Shown here piece after piece: positions 1-11,014 of a stretch of DNA of 64,000 bases. The stretch is from Sipunculus nudus. Taxonomy: Eukaryota; Annelida; Sipuncula; Golfingiida; Sipunculidae. The stretch covers positions 44,478,401 to 44,542,400 of the forward strand of contig CM049317.1 of assembly GCA_026874595.1 (NCBI GenBank), in the 5' to 3' direction. How positions within the stretch are numbered: the first letter of the stretch is position 1; every line of letters starts with the position of its first letter. Made by a program: the position numbers and the translations under genes. Under the pieces are notes generated by a model that saw nothing but the letters and a program-made list of their open reading frames with translations, was not told where the DNA came from and did not search any database.

Positions 1-99
1 GTGTTGTGCTCATAAAAGCTATTAAAAGCAAGCAATTGCATAAAAATGAATATGAGAAAAAAATATTCATTAAATTAAAACGAAGACAAACATTTAGAT

Positions 100-1250
100 A
101 TTACTTAGGCTAGATAAAAACATGCACATATTCCAGTTATATACATTAACTATGATACTAAACCAATAAAAGACATTAAACCTATAAAAAAAGTAGTTAA
201 ATTTACGGTATGGAAATGAAAATCTGCACATATGCAAAATCACAGCTGATCGAAATATTGCACAAATAAGTATGTCTTGAGCATTTTTTAAAGCGGCTAG
301 GCTCTCAGCTTTTCTTAATTCTAAAGGAAATGAATTCCACAAAGTGGACCTGCCACACAAAATGCTCTTTGAGCAACCATGGAGGACTTTGTACTCGGAC
401 AAAAAAGTAAGTCATGATTGGCCGATCTTAGGCATCTACCTGGTGTGTACGAATGAATTATACTTGTAAGTATATCGTGGCCATGCGATGTTTAGTCTTG
501 TAAAGTAGTATGGCCACCTTAAATTTAATGCGCTGACTCACAGGGAGCCAGTACAGCTCCAGCGATACAGGTGTAATGTGATCATATTTGTCACATCCAC
601 TTAGTATACGGGCTGAACATGCTGAAGTCTTATTAATGAATTAATGAAGACGGATACCCAAGAAATAAAGCATTTAAAAAATCTACCTTGGTAGTGACAA
701 AAACATGGATCTGGCGCTAAAAAAAGTTGAACAAAAAAGGTTTTATTTTATGTATAAAAGCCACATGTATATTATAAAAGCCACGCCCTTAGTAAAATAC
801 CTAAGGGAGCAGTGTAAAGAGTAAAGATGACAGGTCCCAAGACAGAGCCCTGGGGGCACACCACAGTCCAATATATGTAACTTAGACTTAATTCCTTCAA
901 TCTGTACAGACTGGCTACACTTACAAAGATATGATGCGAACCATTCCAGGGCAGTGACAGTAACTCCCATAGACCAAAGTGTATCAAGCAAGAACTCATG
1001 ACTGACCTTATCAAAGGCAGCTGGCAAGTCAATCATGACTAAAAGCACACCATTATTCTCTCCAAGAGCACAATGAATGTCATTATGTACTCTCAATGTA
1101 GCAGTCTCTGTGGAGTGTCCAGCCAAATAAGCTGATTGATATATCGCTCCTCCAAGTTATTATTTACAAGATGTTTGTGGAGTCATGAACACACGACCTT
1201 CTCCATCACTTTGGAAACAAACGTCAAATAAGAGACAGGTCTAAAGTTTT
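100..1250 (-). mobile_element. CR1/Jockey-like LINE, broken 3' part of the reverse transcriptase ORF
   Basis: On the minus strand a reverse transcriptase can be followed in pieces. Near 1,240-1,120 it reads like the 'RPVS..FVSKVMEKVV' and 'SAYLAGHSTETATLRV' blocks. Near 1,120-940 it gives an 'LLVMIDLPAAFDKVSHEFLL' type block (the FD of motif A) and a 'WFASYL' block. At about 880-780 a frameshifted 'GSVLGPVIFTLYTAPLG' follows. The catalytic YADD region should come next but is lost. The C-terminal part resumes near 590 with 'DHITPVSLELYWLPV' and ends near 270 with 'STLWNSFPLELRKAESLAALK', a tail typical of CR1/Jockey-type LINEs. At least one frameshift and one internal deletion (about 770-600) make it inactive. 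The clade assignment is inferred from motif wording, not from a tree. Confidence 0.8.
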
Positions 1251-1271
1251 TTTTAAACTTCAGGATCCAGT

Positions 1272-1315
1272 GTAGACTTCTATTCTATTCTATTCTATTT
1301 TTTATATTCTATTCC
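1272..1315. repeat. (TTCTA)n-type simple repeat
   Basis: Short pentanucleotide array of 'tctat' units, slightly impure, lying between the LINE fragment and an unclassified open stretch. Confidence 0.7.
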
Positions 1316-1349
1316 AGTCAGTTTCTATCTATTCTATATACTACTAAAA

Positions 1350-1802
1350 TTGTCCTGTCTGTTTGTCCCACTAAACCCGCAGAAACAGACAATGACAGTG
1401 GGCCAGTTTAGCTATCAGCGTCAGTCATGTGTCTTAACTTACAGAATGCAAACCATTTTGGACCTTCTACCTGCACACAATAGAATTCCCGGCAGCATGA
1501 TCACATCGCGTGTCTGTCACACAAGATCACACCGCTCGACATTGCTAACCTTCACCTTGGTCCATTACCACAAAGACGTATATAGCTTGGTTCTGTATCG
1601 ACTACCAGAACCAAATCGTCAGGGGGGTTCGCTACCTTACGGGAGGAGGGGGGGGGGATCTGGCCACACAATACGCGGCAATTTGCTCTTCCTCTGCAAC
1701 GGGCCCCAACGGGTCATGATTCGTCATAGGCAACACCTTTTTTTTCCCGATCAGGATTCTTTTTTTCTCTATGTTTACAAATACAAAGTACAGTTAAAAT
1801 AA
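1350..1802 (+). other. unclassified 150-codon open frame, probably repeat-derived
   Basis: An open frame of 150 codons, richer in GC than its surroundings. I recognise no domain. It has no membrane segment and no clear splice structure, and it ends in a low-complexity region with Phe and Tyr. The upstream flank ('tatactactaaaattgtcc' then 'tgtctgtttgtccc') resembles the ends of dispersed non-autonomous repeats in invertebrate genomes, so a non-coding repeat is more likely than a gene. A G-run sits near 1,650. Confidence 0.2.
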
Positions 1803-2965
1803 AATCGTTTATTATATATTAGGTAATGAAAAAAAATTATTTGCGGTCTGGTAATAAATGAAAAAGATCACGGTAATATCTAAAATATTACCATACTAAC
1901 ACCTTCTAACCTCATCTAATAGCTGCTATTATTGAATGTCATATTGAGTTCTTGAAGTTATTTATAGATACATAAGAGACAAACAAAATTTTATTATATA
2001 AGTCACCATACACCTTAAGCCGAAATTATCTCGCAATAATACATCGGTTTCAGTCTTGGTATTTTTTCAGCTTATTTTATCTTACACCTAATTTATTTCA
2101 TGGCATACACCATTACTTCAATGCTTCTTCCTTTTCATGAGGCAAGACTCGGTGAAAAAAATTGTATAAAGGCATATTTGTGAAGAGGTTCGTGAAAATA
2201 ATTGGGATAACCACATGTCAGTTCTGGGTTTGACTGGTTGCTTTAATGAATTTAGGACGGACTTTTACAGTAAACTAGAAATAAGAGTCCGGGCCAAACT
2301 TTTAATGGACAACACACATATATAATAACTGAAGAATTTTTACCTCAGCAAAATTTTCCCCACAGCTTCCATGCAGTCTACATCTTGTCATTTTAGATAT
2401 AATATGGGTCGGTCAGAGACCAAATTTAAAATCTGAGGCCCCCGGGCTGTTGCTACCTGGCGCCAGTGTGTCCATTCAACAGCTGTCTCCCTGTTATAAA
2501 CGGGCGTTCTCAGGAGACCCCTCATTTATAAAATACAGTATCCACGAGGGTCACAGGAAGTCACAGAAGATGTACCAGATAACAACCGTTTTTTATAGCA
2601 TCTGTATACACTTCTCTGGTACTGGGAAAATCAGTATCACTCAGCTGTCAGGCTAGGTAGCACCATTTTTATTTTAGTTTTTTTTTTCTGGCGGTTGCCA
2701 TCCGTTAATTCTCTTGTGGTCTCCATACGTTATACGTGCTGCTCCAGTTACGGTCGAGTTCCTATTCATTTTACATTTTGGGATGTGCAGTTTGCCAGCT
2801 TTGTGTTGGTTTTCCTGCCCAAGGTGTTACCATGAAAATCGAGCCAGTGCTGGTTTAGACATACTGCTCAGTCACGGCCTGTTTCCTCCTGGGAAGCCCG
2901 GTCTTGCTTACCATCAAGTCCGTAATCTCAGATTCCTTTTCGAAAGCTCACATTCCAATCCGTCA
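1803..2965. other. no gene recognised
   Basis: AT-rich DNA with two short open frames (2,450-2,656 and 2,714-2,971, plus strand) that show no domain or exon signals. I see nothing else I can support. Confidence 0.5.
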
Positions 2966-3705
2966 TATTAACCATTCAGTCCATAAACTCAACAACCAGT
3001 CCACAATCTTGCTCTAAAATCTGTGGTACTATCCTTTCCGTAATCTAACAATCAAACCCGAAATCTTACCATCCAGTCCGTAATTTTACCATCCAGTCCG
3101 TAAACTTACCATCCAGTCCGAAATGTTACTATCCTGTCCGTTATCTTACCATCTATAGTCCGAAATATCACCATCAAGTCCGTAATATCATCTTCATCAA
3201 GTCCGTAATATCATCATCATCAAGTCAGTAATACCACCATCTAGCCGTAATGTTACCATTAAATCCATAATCTTTCCATCTAGTCCGATATATCACCATC
3301 CAGTCCGTGTTCTTACTGTTAAGTTAGTAATCTTACCATCCAGTCCGTGTTCTTACTGTTAAGTTAGTAAGCTTACCATCCGGTCCGTAATATCACTACA
3401 AAGTCCTTAACACTACCGTCTAGTCCGTAATCTTAAAATCTAGTCTGTAATATCACCATCCAGTCCGTATTCCTACCATCCAGTCCGAAATCTCTCTATC
3501 CAGTCGGTAAGCTTACCATCCGATCCGTAATATCACCATAAAATCTTTAATCTTACCATCTAATCCGTAATCTTACCATATAGTCCGTAATATCACCATC
3601 CAGTCCGTAATCTTACCATAAAATCCGTAACCTTGCCATCCAGTCCTTAATATCACCAAACAGCCGTGATCTCACCATCCAGTCCATTTTTCTGCCATTC
3701 AGTCT
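2966..3705. repeat. 20-bp minisatellite, first block
   Basis: Tandem units close to 'ccatccagtccgtaatctta' (20 bp), alternating with a variant ending 'atatca'. Units diverge and drift in phase, with small indels such as the doubled 'catcatcatcaagtc' near 3,200. The block stops where the L1-like fragment is inserted and resumes at 4,317, so both blocks are one array. Confidence 0.93.
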
Positions 3706-4316
3706 TTTTTTCTTTTTTTCTTTTTTCTTTTCTTGCTTCTTCAGGGTTAGACTCAGAGCATCATTTTTCCCATTTTTAAGCCATTTTTTGGTGTTTTATA
3801 ATTTTTCATTTTCTTTCAAAACTCTTAATATCTCATGTTTACTTATTTTTCCTTTACAGTTGCAGATTTCTGTCTGAGATAAAAAAGGAAAAGATATACT
3901 AGAAAGAAATTTATCATAGTCAGTATAAAAAACCAATTTCCTAGTTATCTCTTTTGGGTCTGTCAATTCTTTTTCGTTGCTGATTAAATTGTAAATTGTT
4001 GATTTTGATTTGTTTCTCTTATCCATGTTAAGAAAATATTGTAAAGATCTTTCACCTTCCTCAAACCACTGAACTCTAGATTGAACAATCTGGCCTTGTG
4101 TTAATTGAACATAAAAGTGTTCCAATTCACTCTTAATTTTGTCATATTTTTCCATGTTGACTGGCTTCATTGAGGATAAACTTTGTTCCGCCTGTGCAAA
4201 TTCTTTCTCAAGATTTTGGATATTTTCACGATCTTTGTTTCGTATTTGCTTTGAGAAGCGTATAGAGAGCTCTTTAATTTTAAATTTAAGGTACTCCCAC
4301 CAAGCCTTTTCCACCG
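3700..4316 (-). mobile_element. internal fragment of an L1-like LINE ORF2 inserted in the minisatellite
   Basis: The minus strand holds an uninterrupted 172-codon frame (4,314-3,796). It reads as the linker between endonuclease and reverse transcriptase of L1-type elements: it opens with 'WWEYLKFKIKELSIRFSKQ', is Lys/Glu-rich and probably coiled coil, and contains 'SRVQWFEEGERSLQYFLN', close to the usual 'RARWVEEGERSTKYF' block. It stops just before the reverse transcriptase proper. On the minus strand it is followed by an A-rich tract with scattered G (3,736-3,703), which looks like a degenerate poly(A) tail. 'agtc' is present at both junctions, compatible with a short target duplication, but the array itself contains agtc. 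No homologous reverse transcriptase follows. Confidence 0.8.
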
Positions 4317-5560
4317 TTTAGTCCGTAATCTTACCAACCTGTCTTTAATATCGCCATTCAGTCCGTAATATCACCATCCAGTCCGTTATATAAACAACCA
4401 TTCCGTAACCGTACCATCTAGTTCATAATCTCACAATCCAGTCCGTAATCTTACCATCCTTTCCGTAATATCACGATCAAGTCCGTAATATCATCATCCA
4501 GTCCGTAATATCACCAACCAGTCCGTAATCTTACCATCTATTCCGTATTCTTGCCATATAGTCCGTAATCTTGTCATCTGGTCCGTAATATCATCATCCA
4601 ATCCGTAATCTTACCATCCAGCCCGAAATGTTACTATCCTGTACATTATTTTTCCATCCAGTCCGTTATATCACCATCAAGTCCGAATAGCATCATCCAT
4701 TCCGTAATATCACCTTCAGGTCAGTAATCTTAACATCTAGTCCATAAAATCACCATCTATTCAGAAGTTATCATTCTGTCCATAATAGCACTAACTAGTC
4801 GGTAATGTTACCATTAAATCCGTAATCTTACCATCTAGTCCGATATCACCATCAAGTCCGTAAAATCATCCATTTCGTAAGCTTACCACCCAATCTGTGT
4901 TCTTACTATCAAGTCAGTAAGCTTTACATTTGGTCCGTAATATCACCATCAAGTCCGTAATATCAACAATCTAGTTCGTTATCCAGTCCGGTTTGTTAAC
5001 AACCATTCCGTAATCGTACCATCCAGTCCATAATCTTACCATCCAGTCCGTAATCCTACCACCCTTTCCATAATATCACGAACTAGTCTGTAATCTTTGG
5101 TAATCTTACCATCCAGTCCATGATATCTTCAAACAGCCGTGATCTCACCATCCAGTCCATTGTTCCTACATCCAGTCCGTAATCTTCCCATTTGGCCGGT
5201 AATACTACCATCCGATCCGTAATCCTCCCATCCAGTCCGTAATATCACCATACAGTCTGTAACATCACCATCCAGTCCGTAATCTTACCATCCAGTCCAT
5301 GATCTTACCACCTTTTCCGTAATATCACGACCTAGTCCGTAATCTTTCGTAATCTTACCATCCAGTCCGTAATATCACCATCCATTCCGTAATATCACCA
5401 CCAGTCCGTAATCTTACCGTCTATTTCTTATTCTTGCCATATAGTCAGTAACCTTGCCATCTGGTCCGTAATATCACCATCCAGTCCGTAATCTTACCAT
5501 CCTGTCGGTAATATCACCATCCAACCCGTTATCTGACCATCCAGCCCGTTTCCAGTCCCC
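4317..5560. repeat. 20-bp minisatellite, second block
   Basis: Continuation of the 20-bp array after the LINE fragment, with the same two unit types ('gtccgtaatctta', 'gtccgtaatatca'). Many substitutions and a few partial units are present. It ends at about 5,555 in unique sequence. Confidence 0.93.
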
Positions 5561-6000
5561 GTGACGAAACTATGTATTAACACAATTTATTGCCTTTGAT
5601 AAGCCCCATCTCCGTGTTTTTATTTCACTGATAATCTTCACAATATTTCCAGGCAGTGCGGACAGAATTTATGGCCGGAATCAGACCCGCACCTCGTAAA
5701 CATTCGACAGAATTACCATGTTAACACCACTGCTCGAGTATAGTACGCACTACAAGGTGGGTGCTATCAGATTGGAATTAAAGATTAACAGTTAATACGA
5801 TAATGATTATTTGAACATTTGATTATCTTCCAGGTGTTACTACAAAAAGGTCGAAGACTCAAAAAGGGGAACGCCTCCTTTATAACTTCATGAAAACATG
5901 TAAGCAGGTCTCACGAAGAGCACTAGAATACATGAAACTATACCATTTTTTATTAACGGTCTAAATCGTTATCAAGTGGTTAGAATTAAAAACTAGATAC
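5561..6000. other. no gene recognised
   Basis: Unique-looking AT-rich DNA without a long open frame or a repeat I can name. Confidence 0.5.
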
Positions 6001-6004
6001 CCAT

Positions 6005-6280
6005 AGGTCTCGACGCTCAGCTGATTTTTTTCTAAAATGATATTTTAAGAGCTTTTTCAAAATGTGGGTCCTGTGACCTTGACCTTATGACCTAAAAATC
6101 TGATAACTTACTCTCCTCCAACTTTCACCATTTTCATTTTCATAACAATCTTTTGAAAAAAAAGTGGTTTCAGTGACCTTGACCTCTGATCAGGTAACCT
6201 CAAACAGATTTCTTCCACTTTGGGCAGATAAGCCACATGTGAAAGATGGAAGGTTTGGGATGAATAGTTTGATTTACAAT
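6005..6280 (+). repeat. fragment of the dispersed GCTCAGCTGAC / TGACCTTGACC repeat family
   Basis: Begins near 'gacgctcagctga' (about 6,011) and carries the family hallmarks: 'ctgtgaccttgaccttatga', a second 'gtgaccttgacctctga', then 'gtgaaagatggaaggtttgg'. The same blocks recur at 13.8-14.4, 42.6-43.3 and 49.1-50.4 kb. The other end is missing here. Confidence 0.75.
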
Positions 6281-7029
6281 ACACTCACAATGTTAGCTGC
6301 CGCAGTAACTCTGAGGCGTTTTTTTGGTTAATGTTTAGATAGGAGCTCAGGCGAGAGTCACATGGGAGAGGTCACGTGGTCTCAACTCGTTTGGACCAGT
6401 TCGCCATTTGTATTCCGGCAGTCAGGCAGCTAGCAGGGAGCTGCTAAGATCTTTTCCCTATAGATGGACATACCTCCCGTAGGAAACATCCCGGGTTATC
6501 AACGAGGAAATGGTGTTTTCCTGCTTCTGAGGATCTATGTTTACTTCCTAGTTTTCCTTTCTCAATAGCTTGTACGTAACCCCCCCCCCCCGTCTCTTTT
6601 TTGTATACTTGTTAGCGCAATCTTAGAGCTTTAATACAGTAATATCTGGAATGTTAGAAGCGACCGTTATATCTTTTCAATATTAATCTTGATTTTCCCA
6701 GAATTAATAGTTGTTTCTTAAGACGTAAATACGAGTTTATTCTGTCTTCACTTTATAAGCACCGCCTGATAGTTTAAGATTCGGTCACAGACGGCGCTAC
6801 CATACTACGGTTCGTCTGTAACGCGTTGTTAAACCTCGTACAGACATGGGCACTGAATTGAAAGTTTATTATACAAGTATTATCATCATTTAAGTAAAGC
6901 CGGAAATTGTACATCACAGAAGAGGAAAACACCTTTTAGAGTAATCAGAATTATATAATTATGTGTATTAAACTTATTATAATTGTAACCTAATGCCCTC
7001 TTCAGCTTTAACTATGCTTTTATTGTATT

Positions 7030-7085
<56 letters not shown>

Positions 7086-8800
7086 CAAATATCTTTGTTT
7101 TCAGTCTCAAGGTTTGTGTGGTCACAAACTCAAGATTCACAGTTTGTGTGGTTACACAGACAATCTTAAGGACCAATAGAGGATCCACTATTACAGTTTC
7201 AAGATGTTTGTTGAATAAAGACCATGTATACCGTTTACGAACTCATACGTTATTTTTTTTGTGGAGAGAGCTATAGTGAAACCCGCTATCCGTTTCACGC
7301 GAGTGAAACTTGATACCTGTATTAAGTGAGAGTGAATTTCGATACGCATTCCTGTGAGAGTCAAACAGACCTTTAATCTACAAGCAGTCAACATAAGTCA
7401 TGGGATTCAATATGAGTTTTCAGTCTGTCAGTGTATCCATTAGCAAACAAGAACTTTGATGTTCAAGACAAATGATGACATCTAATTACGAACAATTGAC
7501 TGTCATCACGGACCATTGTTCAACTTATGAATAACTTTTGCTCGTCAAACATCGTATTTGCCAGATGACCGATATCCATCAACAAGCAGCCTTGTGTGTT
7601 GGCCTGTTTTGTCATGTTACCATGTTTATCTGTTTTCATGACACACCAGTATCTCATATGATTTGAACTATTATAGGGATAGAAAAAAATTGAAATAAAA
7701 AAATATATTAAATAACATCATCTGATGGCTTATAAATAGCGCTTTTAAAATTGTTTGATTTTATCAATTATCTTTAAAAACAAATAATTATGGGTTATAA
7801 CATTTCTTACTGAGCTCTTCATCTTCACAGTATTTCCACTGGTGAAGAATTGATATAGGCCTATGCCCTGTTTCTCAATCCTAACTGATATATTCAGTAA
7901 AACTACTGTTTACATCAACATTCTAGACAGAACTAAACTGGAGACAAAAATTCTCTAGCTTTGGGGGTATATCTTCATGTGGTTATGATGCTTTATTTTA
8001 TTCCATTGCACTTGACATCTTGTGTGTGGACAAATAGGTGGTAAACTATACAATATTGGTAGCATGCATTGCCTGTTTTCCTCAGGCATGTCCTTTTCCA
8101 GTGAATACTCCCTTTTATCATTTCCCATTCTTCAGATGTGAGAAATGTTCTTAGTGTGTCAATATCCAAATTCCCTGTGTCAAAACCGGCATAATTATAT
8201 AATGAAAAAAAGTTCATTAAATGTTCAGAAATAAATTAACATAATTAAAGATGCTGAAAGGAGAATCTGCAAAATAACAGACAGGTACTAATAATAAAAG
8301 AATAATTTCAAAAGAAAATGTATACATGTTAACTAGATGATACATGTGCCAGTAATATGAGTTTATTTAAGTGATTGTAGTACCTTAATGAGTTTATATC
8401 ATTGTTGGCTGCACAAGTATTAGAACGTCAAAGACTAGGCAGCTGACAATGTCGGATGAAAATTATCCGATTCTGTGCAGCCGTCGGCCCAGACACTTCC
8501 TTTATTAAATAAAAAGATTGAAATTTTAACTGGTTCATTATATACAGAATTGTATAGCTCTTTAACAGCAAACATGCCTGTTTATCCATGTTTAATTAAT
8601 CACAAGCGAGATGGTGCTAGGGAGATTATTTGGCTGAGACCTGCGCTGTCTGTCTCTTTTGTAATAAGCACCAGTGGTCAACATGCACCTGTATAACTGC
8701 TGGCCCCTCCTTGCCATAAAATAAGCACATTCTGGGCAGTAACTGGACTAGACTGAGTCTGTTCAGTTTTTCCTTATATGCTTCATGACCAACTAGGTCA
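6281..8800. other. no gene recognised
   Basis: Contains only short frames (below 75 codons) with no domain. It holds the CA/TA microsatellite at 7,030-7,083 and a C-run near 6,580. Confidence 0.5.
7030..7083. repeat. (CA)n(TA)n microsatellite
   Basis: About seven CA units pass directly into about 20 TA units. Confidence 0.95.
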
Positions 8801-8973
8801 TAGGAAGTAATAGAAAATAATATGTATAACTCTATTACTTTGCCTTCTGTTTCTGTTACTATTACTATTACAGCTTAAATTTTTGAGTTTATTACTATTA
8901 CTATAACTATTACATGGAAAAATCTGTAAAAGTCTATTAGTTTTATTATTACTTATTACTATTACCCCATGTC
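8800..8973. repeat. ATTAC-rich repeat ending in ATTACCCCATGTCTG
   Basis: Runs of 'attactattac' end in 'attaccccatgtctg' at 8,973. The same terminal 15-mer closes the GATTAC-rich element at 52,741, so this is likely one end of a related DNA element. I find no matching left end. Confidence 0.5.
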
Positions 8974-10990
8974 TGGATCTCAGTGAGCAGCCAAAAATGT
9001 GAACAAAATAAGCCATATTTCTTGTGACCAGCGGGCTGGATAGGAAGTGGAGGGCAGGGACATTGCTAATTAACCCTGGGGCTGGGGATGGGTACTATTT
9101 GTGCCAAATTGGCTGGAGTATTATCCAATGAGAGCTGGGTGTGATGGTGGTAGTACTAAGGGCTGTTCCACACAATCATATGTGAACTAAGCACAGCATG
9201 ATATTGTATCATTGGTATATTGGGTAAGCTCAACACAGTAAATAAGTGTCCATGTTGCTTTATTAAACACAATAATAACAATAACACATGAATCTAGATA
9301 TCTATTTAAACTTTATACTTAATCACAAACGATAAAAGTTATAAATGTTCATAAGCACGAAATATGAATAAATGGGTATAAAGTTATAAATTAAAAAAAT
9401 GTATCATGATTAAAAATATTGGTAGTGATAGGCATTTTTTGAAAATGTAATCAAAATATAAAATGCCTCATTTATCCACACTTCTTAAAATTCTCATTTT
9501 CATTTGTAAAGAGCACATGTATTTATAAAAATTCTTGGATCACTACATTTCTTAAATAACAAAATATAAGCTTTATTTACACATTAAATAGGTTAATTTT
9601 ATCATTATAAAAAATGATTACAGTCAACCTGATTCAATATGTTTAGAGCTACTCCATATGCGCTTTGATAACATACTAATCATAATTTCATCACAAGAAT
9701 ATCACAAGACATTCATATAAGCAGCACAATAATAATAAAACAAAAACAAAGAAAAATAAGCATTGTGCCTGTACCATATAAGTAAGTCATAATTGAAATG
9801 TAATTTAACTCCGCTAAGATAAATACTAAACCATGATGGACGAAGTCCTTTAAACTCAGATTGATGTATAGTACACACAGTGTGTTGGTGTGGTATACAA
9901 ATATCTTTGTACATTTAGATATTACATTTGAAGTGTATTTATCTGTAAAGTATAAACAAATGATTTAAATACATATTAAACAGTGCAGACTAAGTTCTTC
10001 AAAACTCATATATGGCCGTGTATTACACGAATGTGTTGGTATGCAATGCAAACATTCTGATATCGCCGTGTCTATAAGAAGCAAGCTCTGCCAGATATAC
10101 AGTTTTGTTTAATCCATTAGCCATCCTAAAAGAAAAAAAAATAATAATAACAATTATAATTTTTAAATGATTGTAACAAAATAATCAAATTTAAATTTAA
10201 ACAAATTATTACAGAAATTATATGACTGTTATTTATTTTGATTGGTATATCAGCTCATATTTGGGTCTTTTATATAAATTAACGGCTTATTAGTATGGAT
10301 GAGATAAACTGTCCCAAGCCGAATGTAATGCCAGTGACAGTAACAATTAACAGGGTGGTTAACTCACTGATTATCGCTCACGTAAGGACTAAAAGAATGA
10401 GATTTATACGTGGACCTTCAACCTACTTACATAATATATCACTAGTTTCCTATATCATGGGGAGGTAGTGACATAAAATAGTCACAGGATTCGGCGAAAT
10501 TATTGTGTTAAATATGATATGACGTGGTGCCCGTTTTGGGAAGGTGGGGGCGCCTCGAGTATTACCAGAGAACGTTTTTGCCGTCTCAGTCATTCAATGC
10601 CTTACATATACTTTGACAAACATCCAAGTTATTTTACTTGACGTTTGACACACAGACAAATTTTATTTATATGCATTTCAATATATTGTTTGCTTTGCCA
10701 TAAACGATTTTTTTAACAGCCCTCGAATCAATGTAAATGGCGGCGCCCATGTGCCTAGGGATCAATCGTTAATTACCGGAATCGTTTGGTTTAAGATTCA
10801 AACATTTGATCAGCCACGATCTTTTACCAAGCAAATATTTATATTAGCCCAAATATTATGCCTAGAAAATTCGTTAGTAGTTAAAGTATTTACTTATGTT
10901 TATCCGGCACCCTTAATATGGAACACGGCAAGGTTGCTTCCCTTCCAACTCGCGTCCAATATCATGCAGCGCATTCGCTTCAAGTTTTCT
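8974..10990. other. no gene recognised
   Basis: AT-rich DNA. The frame at 10,751-11,035 (plus, 94 codons) shows no domain and overlaps the start of the BEL/Pao remnant in another frame, so I do not call it a gene. Confidence 0.5.
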
Positions 10991-11014
10991 CCATCTAAAA
11001 TGGCGTCAGTGCAC

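Noticed and set aside
6841-8973. DNA transposon between 'cagacatggg' at 6,841 and 'ccccatgtctg' at 8,973
   Set aside because: The left end does not continue as GGTAAT, and the 8-bp flanks differ completely.
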